In this document: positions 53,186-64,000 of the stretch, piece by piece
Position numbering within the stretch: the first letter of the stretch is position 1
Layout: every line of letters begins with the position of its first letter
Made by a program: the position numbers and the translations under genes
Notes under the pieces: generated by a model
Databases searched by the model: none
What the model was told of the DNA's origin: nothing
Seen by the model: only the letters and a program-made list of their open reading frames with translations
Assembly (NCBI GenBank): GCA_029204225.1
Contig: CM055100.1
Location: 34,650,645-34,714,644, forward strand
Length of the DNA: 64,000 bases
From: Diphasiastrum complanatum
Taxonomy: Eukaryota; Streptophyta; Lycopodiopsida; Lycopodiales; Lycopodiaceae
Reading direction: 5' to 3'

Positions 53186-54915
53186 GAGAGTAATGTCCTT
53201 GAAGGATCTTTCATTACCTCTTATAGTTAGCTTTACATTTGACTCCATAGGTGTATCACAAGACTTTGCATCTACCATATGAAATCTTGTTAGAATAGAA
53301 TTAGCATACTTCTCTTGACAAATGAAAGTAGATTGAGAAGATCTAATCACTTCTATTCCTAAAATGTAATGCAAGTGACCAAGATCATGCACCTCAAACT
53401 CCTCCTTGAGAGCAACAACATCTTCATTGTTTCCACCACTCAAGATGATATCATTCGCATAGATTAGCAAGATATTAACATCATTTCCAGCAAATCTAAA
53501 ATATAATGAATGATCATACTCACTCATAACAAACCTTTGAGAGAGTAAAAATGTGTTAAGCCTAACATACCAACTCCTTGGTGTGTGCTTAAGACCATAC
53601 AAACTCTTTTGTAGAAGACACACATGATTTGGGTTTGTAGATGAAATGTAGCTCTCAGGTTGTTCCATGTAGACTTCCTCCTCAAGATCACCATTCAAGA
53701 ATGCATTTGTAATGTCCATTTGCCATAGATCCCATCAAAAAAGAGTAGCAAGAGAGATGATGACCCGAATGCTTACCATCTTTGTCACGGGTGCAAAGGT
53801 CTCATGATAGTCAATACCATGTTCTTGTGCATATCCCTTGGCCACCAGCCTTGCCTTATGCTTATTGATAGATCCATCTTGTTTAGTCTTCATCTTGAAG
53901 ATCCATTTGCATCCAATAGCTTTCTTGTCCTTAAGTAGCTCCACCAATCTCCTTCAAATGAACATTCCTATTTGTAGAGAGAGAAATAGGAATTGTGCCA
54001 ATCCCTTTGATTGCACAAATACCATCATTGGCTGTGTAGATCACCCTCTTGTCATCTCCATATGCCAATAAAGAGGTGAAATACTCCTTGTGAAAAGTCA
54101 TGTGTGAGCTTGCTCCACTATCAATCCACCATGGATCAATATCTCCAACAATAGAACTCAAACATGAAGACATCACAAAAGCATCATCATTTGTGTTTTG
54201 AGCATCAACATCATCCTCATCAAGAGTTATATTACTTTGCTTGTCTCCTTGATCTCTCTTCTTTTTGTAGCAATCGCTTGCAAAATGTCCCTTGATGCCA
54301 CGACAGAAGCACTTCAATTTAGACCTATCTTTCTTCTTACCAAAGAAGAAGACTTGCGATGATCTTGTCCTTTAGACCACTTGCCCTTACCTTTGCCCTT
54401 GAACTTGCCTTTGATGAACATGGCCTCATCATCTTGAGATGCTAATGCTGATTCACCTCTTGCTTGAAGTCTATATTTTTCATTGATCAAGATATCTTGA
54501 ATATCCACCAAAATTGACAAAGTTTTTTGAATAGTAAGACTTTGTACAATGTTAGCATTAAGAATAACTTGAACAAGCTCTCCTTCCTTAGTGCTCTCAT
54601 CAATGCAAGGTAGCTCATCACTTAAAGCCTTTACTCTCAAAACAAAAGTATTAGGACTCTCTTATTTCTTTTGTATGCTTTGAAAGATTTGTCTTCTTAG
54701 AGTCAACACTCTAAATGTAGACTTGGATTCATAAAGCTTCTTCAAAGCTTCCCAAGCCTCTCGAGATGAATTGGACTTACCAATATCTTGATCATGTTAG
54801 AGCTCTCTTGTCATAACTCACTTGATCTTGTTGAAACAAGGATCTCTCCTCCAACCCTACAACAACATCCATCAACTCATGCATTTCAAGAAGTGATTCC
54901 ATTCTCACCTTGTAG
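53186..54915 (-). pseudogene. A-family copia fragment lacking integrase (F)
   Basis: Minus-strand relative of A. From right: the gag start (VRMESLLEMHELMDVV) with stops, a frameshift near 54315, the knuckle CRGIKGHFASDC with its first ligands shifted, the protease DSGASSHM, then, at about 53940, a direct jump into RT (KDKKAIGCKWIFK). The pre-integrase and integrase regions are deleted. RT continues (TNAFLNG, QSTFICQEKY) with a break near 53725. The catalytic YVDD is YAND, so a catalytic Asp is lost. It is cut at 53186 by LTR G. Not functional. Confidence 0.9.
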
Positions 54916-55749
54916 TGGGTTTCTTTCCTTGCCTAACCTGAATCCAAGATCTAGTCAATCTAGCATCAAAGAGACGGAAGTTAGTTGTCACGCGTAGGTT
55001 CGTTCCCATGAGAGCGATAGTATAGTTCAGATTTCAACATGAATGGAGGATCTAACACTAACATCCATTAACACTAAGCATTAACACTACATCCATTAAC
55101 TCTACTTCCATTAACCCTAAATCCACAACAATGATAGAAACTTACTCTTCTCTCTCTCCCTTTCTCTCTCACAAAAAGCATAAGAAATAGCAATCCCAAT
55201 AATGATCAAATCCAACAATTAGCAAAATCCAAAGAAAGCATGAGAAATGGAGGAGAAGAGAGGAAGAGCAAGGACATTCATCAATCCATTTCTAAAGAGA
55301 ACCAATTTGCTTTATTGAAATGAGAAAATGAACATAGGAGCAACTCGAGTTGGTCCCTTTTTATAGTAGAGAGGAGGACTCTGGCCTCTGAATCCTGTTG
55401 GTCCAGTCTTGCCTCTCTTTTTATTCAAATTTAAAAAAGTGTGGGGACCATCAAAATTGGAGGGAAACCCAACTTTATTCACTAACTTGACAATTAGGCC
55501 ATGCGACATTAAAAGTCCCGCAAAAAGGCCTAAACTCCTTTATTAACTTTTAATAGTCAATCAAATAGCTATGTGATCATCGGGTTGGACTTACACACAC
55601 AGGGTGCCAAATCCCTCTCACTTATTAACCAGGGTTAGGGTCGCCTTGGAATCCGCAAACAGTATCCCCTACCAAAACTGGTGGCGGTCCCACAACACAT
55701 GCAATATGCAGTTATTGGGGACTTTTATTGGCTTCGCGCCAAATCTTAA
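54916..55749. other. no recognisable gene
   Basis: 834 bp between F and the coiled-coil relic. It holds a run of imperfect 'cattaaca/acatccattaa' repeats at 55045-55125. No family motif is visible. Confidence 0.6.
55045..55125. repeat. imperfect short tandem repeat
   Basis: The units cattaacac(t) and acatccattaac recur about five times with small changes. Confidence 0.75.
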
Positions 55750-57744
55750 TTAAATGATATTGCACCTTCTCCATAAAATCAAGGCGTGTAGTATTGAAAT
55801 CCAAATTATGCGGCAGAAACAATGGTGGGCTCCGGCAATCCACTTGGAAGTTGTCCATGAGGTGAAGCGGGATTCCCAAGAGCCTCCCATCATAGCCGCA
55901 CAGAAATACAGTCGAGCAATCGAGAGCTGATCTTTGATTTGCTCTGAGGGCATCGACTTATTTGGATCAAATGCCAGGGTAGGAAGACAATCGTCCCATT
56001 TGGTTGCCACTGACGCCAACAGAGTTAGATCTTTTGCAAACATTGTCGATTGTCGCACTGTTGGATCCGGAGAGTGGACATACTCTCTCTGATATGCTTG
56101 TAAGGCCCGGTGAAAATCCACTGAAATATTCCAACTGTAAGGCTGGTGGATGATTGGCCAATTGCGCGTATGGATGGTGATTTTATCCATAGCCAATCCC
56201 AAATCTTTCCATTTTTGTCTTCATGGCATTGTCACATAATAAGGATCTACCCGCAACTGGCGAGGGCTGGCGACATAACTTCTAATTGATTTTGGAGTTT
56301 TCTCAAAAACCGTGATTCTTCGTGCCGACTGCTCTCTCAATGCAGGTATTTTGTCCAATTCTTTGCCGGTCTCGATCTCAGAGGTCTTAAATTTGAGAAC
56401 CCATCCACCACGCGAGGACTCATGCGGATGTTGCTTTAAGAAGGTCTGGATCTGGTCCTCGACGTTGATGGGCCTTCTGAATAAATGGCTTGTCCTTGAT
56501 GAGGATGGACCCGCTTGTACTGCCGGTATGGTTGGCGGTTGATCTGCTAGATCTGGAGCTCCCCCATGGTCCATGCTCGAATCAACCCCTGTATCCATTT
56601 GTACAGCTTCTTGGCGTGAAGGGGAGAATTGCGGCATGATCAGGACGAGGATTTGTGGTTCGGCTTTCAACACTTGAGCAGCGGCTTTTTCATGGGCGTT
56701 GATGATCTCTTTTGCCTTTGCCAACTCAGCTGAAGCTGCTCCTTTGAACCTATCAAAGCGGCCTTGGAATCCCTGAAGGGCCACTTTGTATGTTTTCACT
56801 TTCTTGAATAAATATGCAATCTCCGTCGGTGTGACCGGATGATCGGGTATTTGCGTCTGCAGATAGGCATCACACTCAAGGGTGGTCGCATCCAACTCAC
56901 CTTGAAGCCATGTGCGATCTTGTTCGGCCATCTGTAATTACCCCTTCAACAGCTACACCTGTTGCTTGGCATCTTGCACTGCCTTATCGACCTGATCCTG
57001 TGCAATTGTCAGGGCGTTTTGCAAGGAGCTGATGTAGGTTTCCAAGCGATCAACTTGTTGCTGGGCCAATTTCTTCTCGCTTTCAGCCTTTTCTTCACGT
57101 TGTTTGGCTATCTTCACCTCTCGATCCAGCTGGACAATTTTCTGGTTGATCAGAATGTTTTTGGATCCTAGATCAGAGATCCTCTGTTCCATTTCCTTCT
57201 TCTTATCCAGCATAGATTGGATCACTTGCCCAAGGCTTGAAACTAATCCTAGAGCATCACCAGAATCGACGGTCGTGGAGGTGGCAACAGTAGGAGACCC
57301 TGATGGTACTGTCCTTGGTAGGCGTGGAATAGGTGCCACGATCTCTTCTTCTTAAAAAATATCGTCTTTTTCAAATCCGTCAGGCACTGTGGCATCGACT
57401 ATCTCTTGCAAATGCTTAATCCACTATCTCGTATCCTGATATCTTCGTTTTTCTGCATTAAGATTTGGATAAACTTCCGATGTTGTTGGTGTATTGTTCA
57501 ATGGTATAGAATCAGCAGGTACTGAATCCACTACTGGTTCTTTTTGCTTTTGTGCTCTGGTGACCACCATCAAGGGTGCACTTGGTTTATTATGAGCTAC
57601 CGTTCCTTGCTTGATTGTTATCAAATTTATAGGTGCTGTAGCTGGTGGTGGCTTTGGTCTTGCTAGACAGTCTTTATAGCAATGCCCATATCCACAGTCA
57701 CGATAGAATGGTACAAATTTTTCTTTATTTGAGAACAACAACAT
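55750..57744 (-). pseudogene. unknown coiled-coil protein relic, one frame with five stops (P)
   Basis: Five open pieces (57744-57424, to 57355, 57339-56953, 56931-56221, 56202-55750) all lie in the same frame, so about 665 codons are interrupted only by single stops. The N-terminal piece has a possible zinc-knuckle-like CGYGHCYKDC, followed by a Pro-rich linker. The third piece is a clear coiled coil (heptad-like MEQRISDLGSKNI...; many Lys, Glu, Gln). The fourth has an Ala/Lys-rich helix, then a low-complexity linker (GPSSS). The fifth has WESRFTSW and similar Trp-rich segments. I do not recognise the family. It may be a retrotransposon accessory ORF or a decayed host gene. Confidence 0.6.
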
Positions 57745-58266
57745 ATGTTTCTAAAAAGAAATCATAAAGATATGGAACCTCTCAATTCTCTTCTAGCACT
57801 TATCACTAGCAAATCAACACATAGAATGAAGAAATCTTGATCAACCTATGATCAACCAACAACCTAATATATCTTTCCACTTTCTAAGACTGAAACACAC
57901 TCTATTGAAGTCCAGCAGCCTCAAAAAATAGAGATCCAATCAAAATTAGGGTTTTGTTAACAAAATCACAAAAAATTGAATCTTCCAATTTCTACATGCA
58001 ATTGCAACAAACTTGATATTAAATCTTGTAGCCTCCAATGAAGCCTTCCTAATGCATCAAAAGACGGCCAATTCTAGTAATCCAATTGTGAAATTGGAAT
58101 TCCTCAAGTTTATAAATCTAAATTGAGTTTTGACCTACAAAAGATCAATTCTACATATGCAAAATTCTTGATTTTTGAGTAGAAACTATTCTAGCATACT
58201 CTAGAGATAGAAGCTCCTCCAAATCTTTGATAAATGCTACTGATCCTTTCATAATCTGCAACACAA
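57745..58266 (-). other. leader-like region next to LTR Q, no gene
   Basis: Lies between the unknown ORF relic and a primer-site-like sequence. The frequent gatcaac/cct motifs resemble copia leaders. No coding motif is seen. Confidence 0.45.
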
Positions 58267-58278
58267 GCTTTGATACCA
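58267..58278 (-). other. primer binding site, one mismatch (Q)
   Basis: gctttgatacca, one base from the usual site, abutting TGTGAAAATTTTG at 58279. Confidence 0.75.
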
Positions 58279-58502
58279 TGTGAAAATTTTGTCAGTCATT
58301 AAGTTCCAAAATCATCTATTGATCTTTAGTTTGAAAGACAACACAATTTACACCCTTTACAATGTAGAAAATCAACATCTACTTAATGAAAGAGATGCAA
58401 ACTCAATAAGATATTGATCAAACATCAAACTTGTGATAATATGAAGTTGTTTTCCATAAACAAAACAACAAGCTACTGTATTTCACACGTGTGGATCCAT
58501 CC
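58279..58502 (-). repeat. partial LTR (Q)
   Basis: Starts TGTGAAAATTTTGTCAG and includes tttcacacgtgtgg at 58482-58495, then breaks off where copia integrase sequence begins. There is no partner copy in the window. Confidence 0.65.
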
Positions 58503-58642
58503 TTCTAGTCTCCTTCTCTACACGCTCCTTGAAGATTTTGAAGCAGTTGAAGGCTTCTGATTTCTTCTTTATAAAGTACACCATGGTCCTTCTGGAAAAT
58601 TCATCAATAAAGGTTATAAAATACTTGGCATCCTTTAGCGAA
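58503..58642 (-). pseudogene. copia integrase core scrap (R)
   Basis: The minus strand reads KYFITFIDEFSRRTMVYFIKKKSEAF, the region after the first catalytic Asp of copia integrase. It is about 45 codons long, without flanking motifs. It is a fragment of an otherwise absent family. Confidence 0.85.
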
Positions 58643-59118
<476 letters not shown>

Positions 59119-59163
59119 CAGACTTTTCTTTCTCAGAACACTTTTGTTTGTTTTTATTTTCCG

Positions 59164-59951
59164 GATGGGTCTCCACCCGCCGCTGCCAGTGGAGACCCAT
59201 CAGAACATTTCTTTTCTTTTTTTTGAAAAAAGTTCAAATGGGTCTCCACCCGCCGTGGGTGGAGACCCATCAGAACACTTTCATTTGTTTTTATTTTCCT
59301 GATGGATCTCCACCCGCCGCACATTGGAACACTTTTGTTTGTTTTTATTTTCTTGATGGGTCTCCACTCGCCACGACAGGTGGAGACCCCATCAGACTTA
59401 ACATGTCGTTTACAGATCCATCAGACTTTCCTTTTTTATATTTGTCTTTCTGATGGGTGGAGACCCATCAGAACACTTTTGTTTGTTTTTATTTTCTTGA
59501 TGGGTCTCCACTTGCCACGAGGACCCATCAGACTTTTTATTTTTATTTATTTTTTCTGCATGTATGGAGATAAAAAAATTTGCTCTAACAACATAAGTGA
59601 ACTCTACCATATTTAACGTGAGGAGAGAGAGAGAGTGCTGATAATTGAAGGTCATCAAAAATCGCAATTTGCTCGCAAAATTGTAGATTGCAATAAAAAG
59701 CAAAAGGAAAATTGAAATCACGTGAATCTATGGTGGAGACCACCTTTACATATAAGGGATTTGGGGAGTAGAAGTAAAATATCGCTTATGGGATAAATAG
59801 GTATTGGCATGTCATTTACAGATGCATCAGACTTTTTTTTTTTATATTTGTTTTTCTAATGGGTGGAGACGCATCAGAGAACTTTTGATTTTTTTTTTTT
59901 AATTTTTCTGATGGATCTCCACCTGCGGCAGCGGCGGGTGAAGACCCATCG
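59164..59951. repeat. array of hairpin units with common arms
   Basis: About eight units are built from the arm gatgggtctccacc and its complement. Clear ones: 59164-59176 with 59189-59201 (13-bp perfect stem); 59238-59251 with 59257-59270 (14 bp, 5-base loop); 59354-59367 with 59380-59394 (one bulge); 59451-59470 (tgatgggt/acccatca, 4-base loop); 59498-59506 with 59522-59530; about 59857-59877; 59910-59926 with 59937-59950. One half-unit lies at 59301-59320. Spacers repeat gaacacttttgtttg and tttttattttc. The function is unknown. Confidence 0.88.
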
Positions 59952-60513
59952 AAACAATTTTTTTTTTGGAAAAAAAGTATGGGAACAGTTTTCTGTAGAA
60001 CAGAAGGGTTGTTATGTTTGAGCATCTTATAGGAAAAATTTCATGTTTCTCCATTTGGATCAGTGGAATTGTATATATAGGATCCACTTTATGTATGCTC
60101 TACAATATATAGAACTTAAAGAATATCAATTTTTTGAGAACGAATATTGGAAGCGATTATTTTGGAAGAAGAAGTCACAATTTCATTTGTTTATACCATC
60201 CGTTAGCGCAGATATCGAAGCCCTCGACAATGGAGGTCTTCTGATCAGCATAAACATGGCGTATTCAGAGCTATATAGTTTGTATATTGACTGCGTGCAC
60301 AATTTCGCAGATTTTACTTTGCAAAAATCAAACACAATATTTAGGACATGCAAAAATCTCTAGAACATCATCCATTTTGTACATATTCTTATCGGTAGTT
60401 TGAGACTTTCGCAACAAAAACTTTATATTTTGTACAATAGTTATATGTTAAATGTAATTTTATATAGTTTTCACCTTTCTTCAAAGAAATTACATTACGA
60501 TCAGACTTCGAAG
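59952..60513. other. no recognisable gene
   Basis: Short open frames only (for example 60043-60363) and no known motif. It contains a TATA-like tatatatagg near 60072. Confidence 0.55.
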
Positions 60514-61124
60514 TGCTGAATTCGCACGTGTGGGATGCCCTACACATGTATTTTTGATCTCCTAAGCACAATAACACCATAAAGATTAGACTAGCATTGG
60601 TTGTCAATAGGAAAGCTGATCATACAAGCAATATTATTGTGTTACAAGCAAAATCTGTCAACAAAACATAAGACAAAGCATCATAAATGCCTCTACTCGG
60701 CTAGAGAGAGAAAATAGAAGGTACAAAACTCATAAGGAGAGAGAGGGCACAAAGAGCTTGTCTCAAATTTGCATTACACACAAATTTCATAATTTCTCAA
60801 TGAGAGTACATCACATACATATAGATCCATGGACTCTTCTCCTACTTTGAGTTGAATTGGAGTTGTGGATCCACCTCTCAAGCTATCTAGACTTATCCAA
60901 GCCACCTCACTATGTCTAATTGTGCCACATAGTCTTTTCATGCATTAAATGTGGCATGTAAAGTACAAATGGCAATTCCTATGGTATCTCGAGTTTCTAC
61001 TTCTACCTACCTTGAATATTTTATTCTAAGATGGGTCTTTACTAAGCCAAAAGAGCTCAATTTATCTTTGGCATTTTTTGGACCCATACTCACAACATTA
61101 GATAGATTTTTCAATTTTTTGACA
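60514..61124 (-). repeat. 3' LTR of copia N
   Basis: 611 bp, with TGTCAAAAAATTG at its start on the minus strand, directly after the purine tract. The left edge (tgctgaattcgcacg) is inferred from the TG and from alignment to the LTR start of B. A TSD cannot be checked because the partner LTR is outside the window. Confidence 0.8.
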
Positions 61125-61139
61125 CTCCTCCTAAAAATG

Positions 61140-64000
61140 TATCTAATGTGGATCAAGCATTGATCTTGAGATAAGACCAAGATTAGACCTTTGCTTTGAG
61201 AAGGCACTTTTGCAAAGTGGCTTTGTGAGAAGATCAACAATACACGATTATATGTCGACATGTTCTAAGTTGATTTCACCTCCAATGAGCTTTTCCCTTA
61301 CAAAATGGTGTGCCACTTCTATATGCTTGCTTCTTGCATGAAAAATAGGATTGTTTTCAAGAGCTTGTGCCGATATGTTGTCACATTTGATCAAGGGAGG
61401 ATCATCCTCTTTGATGCAATTTAGCTCCATGATTAACCTCTTGATCCAAAGCACCTCTTTAGTTGTTGTAGTGAGTGCTTTGTACTCGGCCTCACAAGAT
61501 GATAGAGATATGGTATCTTGCTTCTTTGAAAGCCAAGACACAAGATTGCCTCCAAGAAAGATAGTATATGCATTAATGGACTTTCGATCCATTTTATCAC
61601 TTGCAAAATCAAAATATGAATAGCCAACAATGGTTAGATCTTCATCCTTGTACAATAAACCATAATCTTGAGTAGAAGGTACATATCTTAGAACTCTCTT
61701 GGCCATCTTCCAATGTTGGATCTTGGGATCTTGCATAAATGGACTCAATTTGTGCACACAATAGCTCAAATCGGGTCTAGTGATAGTAAGCCAAATTAAA
61801 GAGCCTATAAGACTTCTATAAAGTGTGATGTCCTCAAATGGTCTTTCATCACCTTTAATAGGATCTTTTACATGTTGCTCCATGGGAGTATCTATGCCTT
61901 TACAATTTTGCATATTGAATTTTCTCAACATAGAAAAGACATATCTAGATTGACAAATAAAAGCATACTCTTCATGAAAATCAATCTCAAGGCCCAAAAT
62001 GTAATGGATCTCTCCTAGATCTTGCATTTTAAATTCTTTTCCTAATGCATCTTTGGTTTCTTGAACTAGCATCAAACAACTTCCACTAAGAATAATGTCA
62101 TCTACATAGATTAGGAGAATGACAATATTACTACCATCAAATTTTAAGTACATAGAAGGATCATAGTCACTAAGCACAAATCCTAATGAAAGTAGAAAGT
62201 TGTTGAGTCTTGAATACCATGATCTAGGTGCTTGTTTTAAGCCATAAAGACTTCTAAATAGAAAACACACCTTAGATTTATCCTTGATAAATCCTTGAGG
62301 CCTTTCCATGTATATCTCCTCCTCAAGATAGCCATTCAAAAAAGCGTTGGAGACATCAAATTGAAACAGTTTCCACTTAAAAAAATAAGGCAAGAGAGAT
62401 TATGATTCTTATTGTCACCATCTTTGCCACAGGAGCAAAGGTTTCTTCATAGTCAAGGCCATATATTTGTGCAAAGCCTTTAGCACACAATCTTGCCTTG
62501 TACTTGTTGATGGAGCCATCATGATTGTACTTGATCTTGAACAACCACTTGCATCCAATGATATGCATGTAAGGTGGTGGATCCACTAGCTCCCATGTGT
62601 GGTTGGTGATCAAGGCATCATATTCAATCTTCATGGCCTCATACCACTCCTTGGTATTGAGGGCTTCTTGAACATCTTTGGGCTCCTCATAAGAAACAAA
62701 ATAAGCATAAGTGGAATCAAGATCCACTTGTTTTCCTTTGTCATCATAAGTGAGCCTCTTGGGCTCGGATCTCTCCCTCATGGATCTTCTAGGAGTGAAA
62801 ATCCGAGGACTTCCATCTTCAAATCTTGACTCCTCCATATGTTGATTGTCTTCAATAACAACAGGTGATAGATTTTGAGGTTGCTTGATCTCGGCCCCTC
62901 CAAGATTGGACTTTTCTTCTTCATGTAAAATTACATCTCTACTATCAACTACTTTAGAGGTAGAGAGCATGTAGATTCGATAGGCTTTCTTGTTGGATGA
63001 ATATCCAACCATTACTCGTTTGCTTGCACAAGGATCATCCTTCTTTCTCGTTTCCAAGGGAATATGGACAAAGCATATGCATCCAAATACTCTAAGGTGA
63101 TCAACCTTAGGTTTCTTCAAATAGAGTGCTTCATATGGTGATTTTCCTCCAAGTGTAACATGAGGGATTCTATTGCAAAGATAGTTTGAACAATTGATAG
63201 CCTCACCCAAAAAGTCTTTTGGCAAAGATGCCTCAATTCTGATGGTTTTGGCACATTCACACAGTGTTCTATTCTTTCTTTCAGCCACCCCATTTTGAGA
63301 TGGTGTATATGCACAAGAAAACTCTCGTTTAATGCCTTCAAGCTCACAATAATCATAAAATTTATTGGAAGTGTACTCACCACCTCCATCACTTCTAAGA
63401 ATCTTGATTTTGTAAGAAATTTGCTTTTCAACTAGAGCTTTGAACTTTAGGAAATAGTCAAACACCATAGATTTTGAAGCTAGAAGATATACCCAAGTAA
63501 ATCTAGTGAAATCATCAATGAAAATTACAAAGCAAGTAGCACCACCCTTGCTCTTTGAAGATGAGAAGTGCACATCTGAGTGTATGAGCTCCAATGGATG
63601 TGTAGTCTTGATAGATGACTTTGAAAAAGGCTTCTTATGAGACTTAGATATGGCACAAGCCTCGCATGGCTTGAAATTCTTCGAGATAAGATTAGGCAAG
63701 CCAATAGCTTTGGCTTTTTTGACCATGGACACCATAGAATTATAGTTAGGATGACCCAACCTTCTATGCCATAGTTCCTCCAAAGACTTATGAGTAGCAA
63801 AAGCACTATCACAGGAGTTAGCGTACTCTTTGGGATCAAGCTTGTAGATTCCACCATATCTAGACCCAAATGCAAGGATTTCATCAGGCTTCTTGATTGT
63901 ACATGTATCAACATTGAAATTCACATCTAGTCCACTATCAAACAACTACCCAACACTGATAAGATTTTTTGTTAGCTTGGGAACAATAAGTACATTAGAC
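61140..64000 (-). pseudogene. copia pol pseudogene (N)
   Basis: From the right edge: a pre-integrase piece with an in-frame TAG at 63946-63948, then a 522-codon open stretch (63945-62377) holding the zinc region HRRLGHPN and CEACAISKSH, integrase with HSDVHF, ILRSDGGGEY and NGVAERKN (all three acidic residues present), the C-terminal GCICFVHI, and RT up to KMVTIRIII. A frameshift near 62390 leads into a 381-codon stretch (62393-61248) with FDVSNAFLNG, YVDDIILSG and RNase H (SSCEAEYKAL). A stop at about 61248 precedes a tail still readable as the usual LTKPL...RSNLG end. Three breaks make it inactive, but it has fewer than B. Confidence 0.92.

Larger units (their letters stand above)
60514..64000 (-). 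mobile_element. B-family Ty1/copia element, runs off the edge (N)
   Basis: A minus-strand copia. The 3' LTR is at 60514-61124 and a polypurine tract (ctcctcctaaaaatg) at 61125-61139, followed by RNase H, RT, integrase and pre-integrase up to the window end. Its protein is closely similar to that of B, and its LTR shares the CACGTGTG and ttgatctcctaag motifs with the LTR of B. Confidence 0.92.

Overview
This window is nuclear DNA from a flowering-plant-like or other large plant genome. The evidence is plant-type Ty1/copia and Ty3/gypsy LTR retrotransposons with tRNA-Met primer sites, a CACTA (En/Spm) transposase with introns, a plant B3 DNA-binding exon, and long (GA)n microsatellites. The species cannot be named from the sequence. 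No complete host gene is visible; almost everything recognisable is a mobile element or its debris.

Left part (1-19.6 kb): decayed gypsy pieces (1-1.24 kb; 3.16-5.22 kb with two LTRs), a long stretch with no readable gene (5.2-10.97 kb), an internally deleted copia element on the plus strand (10.98-13.54 kb, 'L'), a 5' half copia element on the minus strand (15.47-17.83 kb, 'M'), and an isolated LTR remnant (19.35-19.6 kb, 'K').

Middle (19.6-30.5 kb): a B3-domain exon and a SET-like exon lie on the plus strand upstream of a CACTA TNP2-type transposase pseudogene (about 21.55-25.52 kb) whose introns are still visible. Next come a copia RT scrap with its LTR, a 200-bp cluster of short perfect palindromes (26.9-27.08 kb), and two decayed minus-strand copia elements ('H' and 'C').

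Core (30.5-52.5 kb): a nested stack. Copia 'B' (30476-43098, minus, TSD CTCAT) sits inside the gag of copia 'C'. Copia 'A' (31152-37584, minus, TSD CTTGA) is intact and sits in one LTR of B; its two 656-bp LTRs differ at one base that I can see. Next to them lies 'D', a non-autonomous LTR element with no coding region (43143-52460). Its 5' LTR is split by copia 'E' (44001-49572, plus, TSD GTTAC). E shares R/U5, leader and gag with A almost base for base, but its pol is replaced by about 2.3 kb of unrelated sequence. That sequence stays open in the gag frame apart from one stop codon. A and E look like an autonomous and non-autonomous pair, and E is the main candidate for something undescribed.

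Right part (52.5-64 kb): an LTR with primer site ('G'), an A-family fragment lacking integrase ('F'), a five-times-interrupted coiled-coil reading frame of unknown function ('P'), a partial LTR ('Q'), a copia integrase scrap, a 225-bp (GA)n tract, an array of about eight short hairpin units built on one arm sequence (59.16-59.95 kb), and a B-family copia element ('N') that runs off the right edge.
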